Assembly: GCF_040500525.1 (NCBI RefSeq)
Contig: NZ_CP159403.1
Coordinates: 263,001 to 327,000 of the forward strand
Origin: Azospirillum formosense
GTDB lineage: Bacteria; Pseudomonadota; Alphaproteobacteria; Azospirillales; Azospirillaceae
Reading direction: 5' to 3'
DNA: 64,000 bases
The notes beneath the pieces were generated by a model. That model had not been told where the DNA came from, did not search any database, and was given only the letters and a program-made list of their open reading frames with translations. Of this stretch, positions 56,277 through 63,916 are shown piece after piece. How positions within the stretch are numbered: position 1 is the first letter of the stretch; the number at the start of each line of letters is the position of its first letter. The translations under genes were made by a program, and so were the position numbers.

Positions 56277-57941
56277 TCAGCTCTCCTGATACAGCCAGTT
56301 GCGCAGGATCGACACCGCTTCCTCCGGGTGCTTCTCCACGATCTCGCCCACCTTGCGCAGCGAGGAGGCGCGAACGCGGCCTTCGACGCGGTTGATGTCG
56401 ATCATCTGCTCCAGCTCCTCGTCGGCCTGCGCCGCTTCGAGGGCGAGGTCCTGGGCCAGCGCGCCGGTCGGCGCGGCCAGCGCGGCGGGCATGCCGCTCT
56501 GGTCGGCCAGCAGCCGGTCCATGTCGTCCTCCTCCTGCTGGTCGGCCTTCTCGAAGGCGCGGGTGATCAGCGGGCGGATGACCAGCAGGATGATCAGCAC
56601 GGCGACGATGCCCAGCACGACCATCTCGGCGATGCGGAACAGGTCGTCCTTGGTCATGCCGAGGAACAGCTCCTCCGGCTTCTGGACGTCGTCCTCCGGC
56701 GACCAGAAGCGCATGTTGATGACTTCCAGCGTGTCGCCGCGCACGGCGTCGAGGCCGACGGCGGAGCGGACGAGCGCCTTGATGCTCTCCAGCTCCTGCT
56801 CCGACCGCGGCTGGTAGGCCGCCGGGTTGCCGTCCTTGGGCAGGCTGTAGGTGCCGTCGACCAGCACCGCGACCGACAGGCGGCGCACCTGCCCGGTTTC
56901 GCGGACATGGTTCTTGGTGGTCCGGCTGATCTCGTAGTTGATCGTCTCTTCGCTGCGGTTCTGCTTGTTCTGCGAGATCGGCCCGGCGTTGTTGCCCGAC
57001 TGCGCGGTCGGCAGGTTCTGGTCCACGGTGACCGGCGACAGCGGGTCGCGGTCGTGGCTCTCGTTCGCCTCCGTCACCGTCTGGGTGGAGCGGACGACTT
57101 GGCTTTCCGGATCGAAGATTTCCGACTGGGTGGTGATGCGGTCGAAGTCGAGGTCGGCCGAGACCTCCGCCCGCACCTTGCCGTAGCCGACGGTGCGGCC
57201 CAGCAGATCCTCGATGATGCGGGCGACGCGGCTCTCGTAGGCGACCTTCTTCTCCTCCGCCGAGGCCAGCATGGCGTCCGCGCTGTCGTTGCCGGTGCCG
57301 CGGGCGAGCAGGGTGCCCTTGTCGTCGACGATGGAGATCCGGCTGGGGTCGAGGTTCGGCACCGAGGCGGCGATCAGGTGCTGGATCGCCTGGATGTTCT
57401 CGCGCGACAGCTGGGCGCCGGGGCGCAGCTTTATGAAGATGCTGGCCGTCGCCGGATTCTGCTGGCGGGCGAACAGCTCGCGCTTGGGCAGAACCAGATG
57501 GACGCGGGCGCTCTGCACCCCGTTCAGCGTCTGCACCGTGCGCGCCATCTCGCCTTCCAGGGCGCGCAGATGGTTGATGTTCTGCATGAAGCTGGTGGCG
57601 CCGAAGCCTTCGCCCTTGTCGAACAGCTCGTAGCCGATGGAGCCGCCCGACGGCAGGCCGGCGGCGGCCATCCGCATGCGGGTCGGCCCGACCTGCTCGG
57701 CGGCGACCATGATCTTCGTGCCGGTCTTGTCCACCGTGAATGGGACCTTGGCCTCCTCCAGCTTCTTGGCGATGGCCGCGGCTTCGGTGGGCTGGAGTTC
57801 GGCGTAGAGAAGCTCCATCTCCGGGGTGGAGAGGCGCGTCATCAGATAGACGAAGAATCCGATCAGGAGCAGGCCGACGCCGCCGATGGCGGCCAGGCGC
57901 GCGGGACCCAGATTGCGCAAGGTCTGCAGAAAGTTGTTCAC
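56277..57941 (-). CDS. fliF: Flagellar MS-ring protein FliF
   Basis: Forms the inner-membrane ring of the basal body. The 554-residue protein has two membrane segments (about 17-37 and 440-460), the RBM/YscJ-like domains between them (MAAAGLPSGGSIGYELFDKGEGFG, HLVLPKRELFARQQNPATASI) and a cytoplasmic C-terminal tail that binds FliG (about 500-554). The start is GTG at 57941. It is the first gene of the flagellar block and is preceded by a sigma-54 promoter. Confidence 0.95.
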   Translation of the reverse strand: MNNFLQTLRNLGPARLAAIGGVGLLLIGFFVYLMTRLSTPEMELLYAELQPTEAAAIAKKLEEAKVPFTVDKTGTKIMVAAEQVGPTRMRMAAAGLPSGGSIGYELFDKGEGFGATSFMQNINHLRALEGEMARTVQTLNGVQSARVHLVLPKRELFARQQNPATASIFIKLRPGAQLSRENIQAIQHLIAASVPNLDPSRISIVDDKGTLLARGTGNDSADAMLASAEEKKVAYESRVARIIEDLLGRTVGYGKVRAEVSADLDFDRITTQSEIFDPESQVVRSTQTVTEANESHDRDPLSPVTVDQNLPTAQSGNNAGPISQNKQNRSEETINYEISRTTKNHVRETGQVRRLSVAVLVDGTYSLPKDGNPAAYQPRSEQELESIKALVRSAVGLDAVRGDTLEVINMRFWSPEDDVQKPEELFLGMTKDDLFRIAEMVVLGIVAVLIILLVIRPLITRAFEKADQQEEDDMDRLLADQSGMPAALAAPTGALAQDLALEAAQADEELEQMIDINRVEGRVRASSLRKVGEIVEKHPEEAVSILRNWLYQES

Positions 57942-58014
57942 GCGCTAGTCCCCGATCGAATGCCCCGGTGATCTCCGGGAAGTTCTTGATTTCGCAGACG
58001 CAAAATAAGGAATT

Positions 58015-58030
58015 TGCAAAAACCGCGCCG
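58015..58030 (-). promoter_or_regulatory. Sigma-54 (RpoN) promoter before fliF
   Basis: On the minus strand the sequence CGGCGCGGTTTTTGCA matches TGGCACG-N4-TTGCA at 10 of 12 conserved positions, including the essential GG (-24) and GC (-12) with correct spacing. Transcription would start about 60 bases before the fliF GTG. The operon itself encodes FlbD, a sigma-54 activator. Confidence 0.7.
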
Positions 58031-58213
58031 GTCCTTGCCTCAAGCGCGCATGCTGGGCCGTCTTGATGAAGAGAGCGTTAATTCATGGGCAGAAATTGCC
58101 CAGTGCCCGGCAAAATGTGCCTACCGATGCGCGCCGGCAACGCTCCTTTGCCGACCAGCGGGCGAGAAGTGGAGCGGCCTCTCTCCGTAAAGGCGCGGCA
58201 TTTCGATTGTTTC

Positions 58214-58240
58214 CGAGGTAAGCAATTAAAAATTACCTCG
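58214..58240. promoter_or_regulatory. A/T-loop hairpin in the fliF/XRE gap
   Basis: CGAGGTAA (58214-58221) and TTACCTCG (58233-58240) are perfect 8-base arms around an A/T-rich 11-base loop, followed by AAAGAAAGAA. It could be an operator or an RNA hairpin. The neighbouring DNA (58200-58330) is unusually A/T-rich for this window. Confidence 0.4.
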
Positions 58241-58322
58241 AAAGAAAGAATGATCTGCGCGCATATACCCCTTCTCTTTCTAGGGTTTGTTTGGACGTAG
58301 GTAGTAAATATCGCAGCGGTGG

Positions 58323-58350
58323 TTGACTTTCCGACTTCGAAGTCATAGCT
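58323..58350 (+). promoter_or_regulatory. Promoter with palindromic operator before the XRE gene
   Basis: TTGACT (58323-58328) could be a -35 and ATAGCT (58345-58350) a weak -10, 16 bases apart. Between them lies the perfect 12-base palindrome GACTTCGAAGTC (58333-58344). A repressor bound there would block polymerase, so autoregulation by the XRE protein is a reasonable guess. Confidence 0.45.
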
Positions 58351-58480
58351 GAGTTGCAATGGTCGCTTGTCCGATACCAAAAAGATCGTGGCACAAGCAC
58401 GTCGGAATCTTTCCAACGCAAAACCGAATGTTGCTTCGCGCGACATGGAGCTTTGCCACCGTTGCCGATGGGGGAATGCC

Positions 58481-59005
58481 GTGAAAAGACGCGGACGTGA
58501 GAAGAAGGAAGGCCTCAACGAGGTCGATGTGTTTGTTGGGCAGCGCCTGCGCGAGTTGCGCATGCTCGCCGGCTTGAGCCAGAGCGACGTTGCGTCGGCT
58601 CTGGGCCTGACCTTCCAGCAGCTTCAGAAGTACGAGCGCGGTTTCAACCGGGTTTCGGCCAGCCGGCTGTTCAAGCTGGCGCAATTCTTCCGGGTCCCGG
58701 TGTCCGTCTTCTTCGAGGGGCTGGAGGAACGCCACGCCGCGCAGGAGGCGGGAACCGTCAGCCCGCAGACGGAGGAGTCGGAGGGCACGCTGCGCTCCCG
58801 CGAGGCGCTGATGCTCGCCCGCTATTTCCAGAACATCCGCGATCCGGAGATCCGCGGGGCGATCCGGGAACTGGCCGAACGCTGCGCCGACCAGACCGAC
58901 GGCGCCGGCGACCCGGCCCTCGGCGAGGATGTGGGGGTCGTCGATCCTCCCGCCGCGCGGGGTCGCCGCGGTCGTGGTGCCGGCCACAGCGTCGGGCAGG
59001 CGTGA
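58481..59005 (+). CDS. XRE-family helix-turn-helix regulator
   Basis: A 174-residue regulator with a Cro/CI-type helix-turn-helix (about 20-75, LRELRMLAGLSQSDVASALGLTFQQLQKYERGFNRVS) and a C-terminal helical region rich in Arg and Glu that resembles those of small alphaproteobacterial XRE regulators. The start GTG 58481 is chosen because GGGGGA precedes it; an open frame extends to TTG 58367, but that stretch lacks conservation. Targets are unknown; the divergent flagellar operon is a candidate neighbour. Confidence 0.8.
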   Translation: MKRRGREKKEGLNEVDVFVGQRLRELRMLAGLSQSDVASALGLTFQQLQKYERGFNRVSASRLFKLAQFFRVPVSVFFEGLEERHAAQEAGTVSPQTEESEGTLRSREALMLARYFQNIRDPEIRGAIRELAERCADQTDGAGDPALGEDVGVVDPPAARGRRGRGAGHSVGQA

Positions 59006-59049
59006 GGCACGGGCGGGGTGGCCGGGGGGGCTTGGCTCCACGCGGCTCA

Positions 59050-59113
59050 CCCTCCCGGTTCAAAAGGTTGCCGGTTCGAAAGGCCGCCGGTTTAAGGGGC
59101 CGCCGGTTTAAGG
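59050..59113. repeat. Four tandem copies of a 16-base unit
   Basis: Units begin at 59050, 59066, 59082 and 59098. Copies 3 and 4 are identical (GGCCGCCGGTTTAAGG); copies 1 and 2 are degraded versions sharing CCGGTT. The array lies 45 bases after the XRE stop, outside any gene. Confidence 0.8.
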
Positions 59114-59241
59114 GCATGACCGGCCCCGCCATCGATGGCGGGGCATGGCGGACCGCAGCGTCTTGCCGCCTCGATCCCCCAGGGAGGCGTCCGGGCGCGC
59201 GGGCCGGCGCGCCGAGACCGGCCGCAGCGCCGGGGCCAAAA

Positions 59242-59276
59242 GGAAAAAGCCAGCAACCCGTCGGGGTTGCTGGCTT
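59242..59276 (-). terminator. Rho-independent terminator after tRNA-Ala
   Basis: GCCAGCAACCC / GGGTTGCTGGC arms (59249-59274), read on the minus strand, are followed by TTTTTCCTTTT. It lies 6 bases beyond the CCA end of tRNA-Ala. Confidence 0.8.
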
Positions 59277-59281
59277 CATGA

Positions 59282-59357
<76 letters not shown>

Positions 59358-59386
59358 ACTTATGATCAGACCAACACAAGAAGTGT

Positions 59387-59473
59387 TGGTGCGCTTGGAG
59401 GGACTCGAACCCCCACGGCCTTTCAGCCACTAGGACCTGAACCTAGCGCGTCTACCAATTCCGCCACAAGCGC
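59387..59473 (-). tRNA. tRNA-Leu (anticodon CAG)
   Basis: An 87-base tRNA with a long variable arm (class II) and encoded CCA. Acceptor GCGCTTG/CAAGCGC pairs perfectly, and the anticodon loop TTCAGGT gives CAG, reading CUG, the main leucine codon of this GC-rich genome. It lies 29 bases upstream of tRNA-Ala in the same transcript. Confidence 0.95.
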
Positions 59474-59520
59474 ATCGTCTGCTCTTTGTCCCGCATCCCT
59501 TGGGGCGACGCGGGAGCGCT

Positions 59521-59549
59521 GATATAGCCGTGCCGACGGCGGCGCTCAA
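59521..59549 (-). promoter_or_regulatory. Promoter of the tRNA-Leu/tRNA-Ala transcript
   Basis: On the minus strand TTGAGC (59549-59544) and TATATC (59526-59521) are 17 bases apart, about 40 bases before the tRNA-Leu 5' end. The -10 is followed by a GC-rich discriminator (AGCGCTCCCGCG), as expected for a stringently controlled tRNA promoter. Confidence 0.6.
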
Positions 59550-59715
59550 GCGAAATCTTCCGAGGCGCTCATTTTTTCGGGGGAGGGCGCTTCCTTCCTT
59601 CGGCGCACCCCGGACACGCCGGACGCTACGCCTTTCACCCTTTCGCGCGGCGTAGGTCCCGTCGCTATGTTCAGTGTGCCCCAAGGGCGTGTGCCTCCCT
59701 GTTTTGCACCTCAAG

Positions 59716-59743
59716 GGCCCGCCGTCCGATCGGACGGCGGGCC
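59716..59743. terminator. Perfect 28-base palindrome, probable terminator
   Basis: Two 14-base arms (left arm GGCCCGCCGTCCGA) meet with no spacer and no mismatch. On the plus strand GCTTTCTTTCC follows. It lies 40 bases beyond the end of the histidine kinase gene and 165 bases from the tRNA promoter, so it may insulate the two units. Without a loop it must open a few central pairs to form a hairpin. Nothing else was seen in the 310-base gap. Confidence 0.55.
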
Positions 59744-59783
59744 GCTTTCTTTCCCGGGTGGCCCGAAACCGCCGCGGGACCTT

Positions 59784-62651
59784 CTACAGGGGAAGGCGCT
59801 CGCCCTCGGTGCCGGTCGCGGCCGCCGTCTTCGCCCGCTTCGCCATGGCGCGGTCCAGGACGCGCCGGAGCTGGCGCGGCGTCACCGGCTTGCGGATCAC
59901 CTCCAGCCCGTGCGCGGCGGCGTCCATCTCGCATTCCGGGCCGGCCTCTCCGGTCAGGATCACGGCGGGCACGTCCCATCCGGCCATGGCGCGGACGCGC
60001 ACCACCGCTTCCGTCCCGACGCGCTCCTCGCGCAGGCGGTAATCGACCAGCATCACGTCGGGCATGCGCCCGTCCGTCTTGATCTTCGCCACCGCCTCGT
60101 CGGTGGAGCCGGCGATCACCACCTCGTAGCCCCATTCGCGGAACATGTCGCGCAGCCCCAGCAGGACGATGGCGTCGTCGTCCACCAGCAGGGCGCGCGG
60201 GGCTTCGCCGCCGCCGGTGAAGGCGGAGGCGATCACGGGCGGCGGGGCCGGGACCGTCTCCATCGCAGCCACGGGCACGGTGATGGCGAAGACGGACCCC
60301 CGCTCCGGCTGGGATTTCACCTCCACGGGATGATCGAGGATCGCCGACAGCCGCTGCACGATGGCGAGGCCGAGGCCGAGGCCGCGCGCCCGGTCGCGCT
60401 CCGGGTTGTTGAGCTGGTGGAACTCCGCGAAGATCCGGGTCAACTGGTCGGACGGGATGCCGATCCCGGTGTCGCTGACCTCGATCCGCACCCGGTCGCC
60501 CGGCGCTCCATTGCCCTGCGTCTGGACGGCGATCTGCACCGCCCCGCGCTCGGTGTACTTGACGGCGTTCTCCAGCAGGTTGCGCACCATCCGGCCCAGC
60601 AGCACGCGATCGCTGAGCACGGTCGCCGCATGGCTCTGCACGATGCGGAAGGCCAGGTTCTTGCTCTCCAGGATCGGCGCGTAGGAGGCGGCGATCTCGT
60701 CCAGCAGGCTGTTCAGGGGGAAGGGCTCCACGCGCGGATCGACCGCCCCGGCGTCCAGCCGCGACACGTCCAGCAGGCTGTCCAGCAGGCCCTTCAGCGT
60801 GTCCAGGCCGCGCTCCAGCATTTCAAGGCTGCGCTGCCCCTGCTCGTCGCGGATGAAGCGGTGCAGGATGCCGGTGAACAGGAACATGGACTGCATCGGC
60901 TGGCGCAGGTCGTGGCTGGCCGCGGCGAGGAACTTCGACTTGGCGCGGTTGGCCTCGTCGGCCTCCTCCTTGGCGCGCTGCAGCGCCAATTCCATCGCCT
61001 TGCGCTCCCCGACGTCGCGCAGCGTGCAGATCGCCAGGGTCACCCGCCCATCGGGCCCCCGGACCGGCGTGGCGCTGACCGACAGGGTCATGGCGGTGCC
61101 GTCGGGCCGGGTGTAGGGCACGTCCTCCTGCTCCACCGTCTCGCCGTTCCGCAGGGCGCGGGACAGCGGGCCGAGTCCATCGCCGAATCCGCCATCACCG
61201 AATCCGCCATCACCATCGGGGCCGATGGGGGCGAGCGGCGGGCCGCCGAGCAGGCGGAGCGCCGTGTCGTTCACCTTGACGATCCGCCCGCTCGGCGCCT
61301 CCGCGACCAGCAGCCCCGAGGGCAGATGGTCCAGGATGGCCGTCAGCAGGCCGCGCTCCTCCTGAAGCTGCCGGGTCAGGAGCGTCCGCTCGTCCTCCAG
61401 GCGCCGGCGCTCCGTGGCGTCCCGGAAGTAAAGGGCCAAGCCCTTGCGCGACGGGAAGGCGCGCACGGCGAACCAGACGCCGCTGCGCGGCCCCCGCGTC
61501 TCGAACTCCACCGCTTCCCGCTGCTCCATCGCCTCCTGCAGGGTCCGTCCGGACTCGCCGGCCATCAGCTCCGCGAAGGCCTGCCGTCCGTTCCGTCCCA
61601 CGGCGTTTCCGGACCCGGACAGCAGGGAGCGGGCCCGTTCGTTGACGAAGACGACCCGCCAGGACCGGTCGAGTTCAGCCACGGCGTCCGTCGTGCTCTC
61701 CAGGACCGAGGCTTTTTCGACCACCGTCTCCAGCATCCGTTCGCGCACCCGCAGGAACTGACGCATGCCCCAGGCGGCCCCCAGGCAGGTGAGCAGGAGC
61801 ACCCCGCCGAACAGCGCCAGCGAAGAGGCCATGGCGTCCTGGACCGGGCGCATCGCCGCGTCGCGGTCGATCCCGATGCCGATCATCGATTCGCCGCTGC
61901 CGGTCTCCAGGGGGGCGGAGACCACCATCCGTTCCACCCCGTCGGTCTCGAAGACGGCCACCGACCGTGTCCCCCGCGCCGCCCGCATGGCCTGGAGCAT
62001 GGCGGTGGGCAGGGGCTGCCCGATGGCCTCGGGCGCTTCCGGCAGGCGCGCCACCGCGTGACCCTGGCGGTCGGCGATCACCATCTCCATGCCCGGCGGC
62101 AGGGCACGGCGGCCCAGATTCTCCTCCAGCCAGCTGGCGTCGAGAAGCACCGTCACCACGCCGCCCGACGTGCCGTCGGGCGACGGGTAGGCCAGCCGGA
62201 AGGGCAGGATGGGGCGCTGGTTGGGGTAGCGCAGCCCATACTCGCCCATCGTCAGGGCGCCGCTGGCCAGCGCGTTCTGGAAGGTGCGGATGCCGCCGAG
62301 ATCGACGCCCAGCGAGACCGGATCGGTCGCGCACCACACGCGGCCGGCGCGGTCGGCCACCTCCACCGACAGATAGGCGGGATAGCGGGTGCGCAGCCGG
62401 TCCATGGTCTGCTGGCAGGACGGCGACCCCGCCTGCGGCACGCCCGATTCGACGATCGTGGCGAGCACCTGCCGTGCTTCCGCGGCGATGCGCTGCTGCT
62501 CGGCGTCCAGCAGATCGAGAAGGCGCAGGGTGTCGTTGCGCACCTCATTCTCCCGATCCTGCCGCAGGCTGTGCTGCGTCATGAACTGAAGCGTCGCGAG
62601 CGGCACCACGGCGGCCACGATCAAGAGAAACAGACGCAGATAATGGGGCAT
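59784..62651 (-). CDS. Hybrid sensor histidine kinase with periplasmic sensor, two PAS and receiver
   Basis: A 955-residue membrane kinase: membrane segment 1 (about 4-24), a periplasmic Cache-like sensor (about 30-265), segment 2 (about 275-297), two PAS-type units (about 310-425 and 435-560), HisKA with the phospho-His in AAASHDLRQPMQS, HATPase (NLLENAVKY, DTGIGI, GLGLGL), and a C-terminal receiver with Asp in VMLVDYRLREE. It would sense an extracellular small molecule and pass phosphate inward. No output regulator is adjacent. Two exact 15-base tandem repeats (61184-61213) encode GFGDG repeats in the second PAS. ATG 62651 is used; TTG 62657 is possible. Confidence 0.88.
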   Translation of the reverse strand: MPHYLRLFLLIVAAVVPLATLQFMTQHSLRQDRENEVRNDTLRLLDLLDAEQQRIAAEARQVLATIVESGVPQAGSPSCQQTMDRLRTRYPAYLSVEVADRAGRVWCATDPVSLGVDLGGIRTFQNALASGALTMGEYGLRYPNQRPILPFRLAYPSPDGTSGGVVTVLLDASWLEENLGRRALPPGMEMVIADRQGHAVARLPEAPEAIGQPLPTAMLQAMRAARGTRSVAVFETDGVERMVVSAPLETGSGESMIGIGIDRDAAMRPVQDAMASSLALFGGVLLLTCLGAAWGMRQFLRVRERMLETVVEKASVLESTTDAVAELDRSWRVVFVNERARSLLSGSGNAVGRNGRQAFAELMAGESGRTLQEAMEQREAVEFETRGPRSGVWFAVRAFPSRKGLALYFRDATERRRLEDERTLLTRQLQEERGLLTAILDHLPSGLLVAEAPSGRIVKVNDTALRLLGGPPLAPIGPDGDGGFGDGGFGDGLGPLSRALRNGETVEQEDVPYTRPDGTAMTLSVSATPVRGPDGRVTLAICTLRDVGERKAMELALQRAKEEADEANRAKSKFLAAASHDLRQPMQSMFLFTGILHRFIRDEQGQRSLEMLERGLDTLKGLLDSLLDVSRLDAGAVDPRVEPFPLNSLLDEIAASYAPILESKNLAFRIVQSHAATVLSDRVLLGRMVRNLLENAVKYTERGAVQIAVQTQGNGAPGDRVRIEVSDTGIGIPSDQLTRIFAEFHQLNNPERDRARGLGLGLAIVQRLSAILDHPVEVKSQPERGSVFAITVPVAAMETVPAPPPVIASAFTGGGEAPRALLVDDDAIVLLGLRDMFREWGYEVVIAGSTDEAVAKIKTDGRMPDVMLVDYRLREERVGTEAVVRVRAMAGWDVPAVILTGEAGPECEMDAAAHGLEVIRKPVTPRQLRRVLDRAMAKRAKTAAATGTEGERLPL

Positions 62652-63127
62652 CGCCAAGGAAATCTGGTGAAGGAGGTCGGCCGTCCTTGCGCCCGAACGG
62701 GCCGAACCGTCGCAAGTGGCAACCGGAACAGGATTGTCGGTGGTGGATGTTCTCCAAACTCCACAGGGCGTTCATGCCACATGGGGGCGCAGATGCAACG
62801 ATTAACGGGTCAGATAACTCCATTTTGCGTCCATATCGGCGCACGTCCCGGTGGCCGCCGGATCACGGCGTGCCACCATCCGACGGAGGAAAGGCCGCCA
62901 CGGCCGCCGACGCGGCGGTCGTGTCCGCGCCCGTCGCTTCTCCCAAAGCCACCCGTTTCCACCATCTCGCGTGCGCGGCATGCGCCGCGGTCACGGCGGG
63001 CGTAACCGTTCCGAGCAAACCAGGGTCCCGTTCGCAACGAATCATTTTCATGGCGCCGCTCGCATTCCCGTAATATTTCTCAATTGTAATTGGAGCCCCG
63101 CCACCGTCTTTCCCGCGCGAGCCGACC
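62652..63127. other. Gap between the histidine kinase and a small gene
   Basis: About 475 bases with no supported gene. Short open frames exist on both strands but none has a ribosome site plus recognisable sequence. No strong promoter pair or long dyad stood out. Confidence 0.45.
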
Positions 63128-63316
63128 ATGTCGTGGAGCCGCAATCCCTCCTACCAAGCCATCATCCTGCTGCGCCGGCACAGCCGGGAGTGCCGCGGGC
63201 TGGAAACGCGCGAGTATCTGGTCGCCGTGGAGCGCCGTATGGTCCAGCTCATTGATCTGGAGCGGCGCGAGACGTGCGAAGCCGTCGCATCGCCGGTCCG
63301 TCAGGCGGCGGAGTGA
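63128..63316 (+). CDS. Small unknown protein, 62 residues
   Basis: A short frame starting at ATG 63128 encodes a charged, probably helical peptide with many Arg and Glu (YQAIILLRRHSRECRGLE, VERRMVQLIDLERRE). I do not recognise it. The amino-acid make-up is normal for a real protein, unlike the shadow frames around it, but the ribosome site is weak. It could be a small regulatory protein; it might also be non-coding. Confidence 0.45.
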   Translation: MSWSRNPSYQAIILLRRHSRECRGLETREYLVAVERRMVQLIDLERRETCEAVASPVRQAAE

Positions 63317-63401
63317 CCTCGACTTTTGTCATATTTCAGAACGGTAATGTCGTAAGGCGCTCCTGAAACACAACCGACACAGATCGGTGCTAAAGGCCAA
63401 A

Positions 63402-63418
63402 GTGTCGTTCATTGACAC
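63402..63418. promoter_or_regulatory. Dyad before the MarR gene (possible operator)
   Basis: GTGTC and GACAC flank a 7-base core (GTTCATT), 15 bases before the MarR start. A second dyad, ACCGA-CACAGA-TCGGT, lies at 63373-63388. Either may be the autoregulatory site usual for MarR repressors. Confidence 0.4.
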
Positions 63419-63433
63419 GAGGCCACCGCGTTC

Positions 63434-63916
63434 ATGGCTCTCCCGACCGAAATGGCCGGCACCGATACTGCCGACGGCAGGGAGGGTTGCGACGTCGCCC
63501 TTTGCACCGTGCCCACCGAATCCATCCACAGCCGCATCCGGCGCGTGCACCAGCGCGCCACCGCCATGCTGAGCGAGGCTCTGGCCGCCTTCAACCTGAC
63601 GGCGCCGCAATGGGCGGCGCTGGCGGCCCTGCACCAGCACGGGCCGATGTCGCAGATCGACCTGGGGCGCAGCATCGCGATGGACCCCGCCACCATGCAG
63701 GGGGTGGTGGTGCGCTTGATCGACCGCGGCTACCTCCTGCGCAGCCCCGACAGTCTGGACCGCCGCCGCAACCTCGTCCGACTGGCCGACAGCGGGCGCC
63801 GGGTGGTGGAGGCGGCCGGGCCGGCCATTGCCCAGGCGGAGGCCGAACTGACCGGGCGACTGTCCGCGGAGGAGCGGACCCGGCTGGCCGAGTTGCTGGC
63901 CCGCCTGTGCGCGTGA
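63434..63916 (+). CDS. MarR-family transcription regulator
   Basis: A 160-residue MarR regulator. The winged helix is clear at about 52-120 (LTAPQWAALAALHQHGPMSQIDLGRSIAMDPATMQGVVVRLIDRGYLLRS), and the wing DRRRNLVRLADSG is typical. Helices at both ends form the dimer. A 25-residue N-terminal leader is not conserved, so the start may lie further in, although no better ribosome site is seen. MarR proteins usually respond to phenolic ligands. The target gene probably lies beyond the window. Confidence 0.88.
   Translation: MALPTEMAGTDTADGREGCDVALCTVPTESIHSRIRRVHQRATAMLSEALAAFNLTAPQWAALAALHQHGPMSQIDLGRSIAMDPATMQGVVVRLIDRGYLLRSPDSLDRRRNLVRLADSGRRVVEAAGPAIAQAEAELTGRLSAEERTRLAELLARLCA

Noticed and set aside
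58071..58150. A second sigma-54 promoter in the fliF upstream region (GGCACATTTTGC)
   Set aside because: The GG and GC are only 8 bases apart; sigma-54 needs 10.
59667..63005. A 1112-codon plus-strand frame over the histidine kinase
   Set aside because: It is the antisense shadow of a protein with complete kinase motifs and starts beside a terminator-like palindrome.
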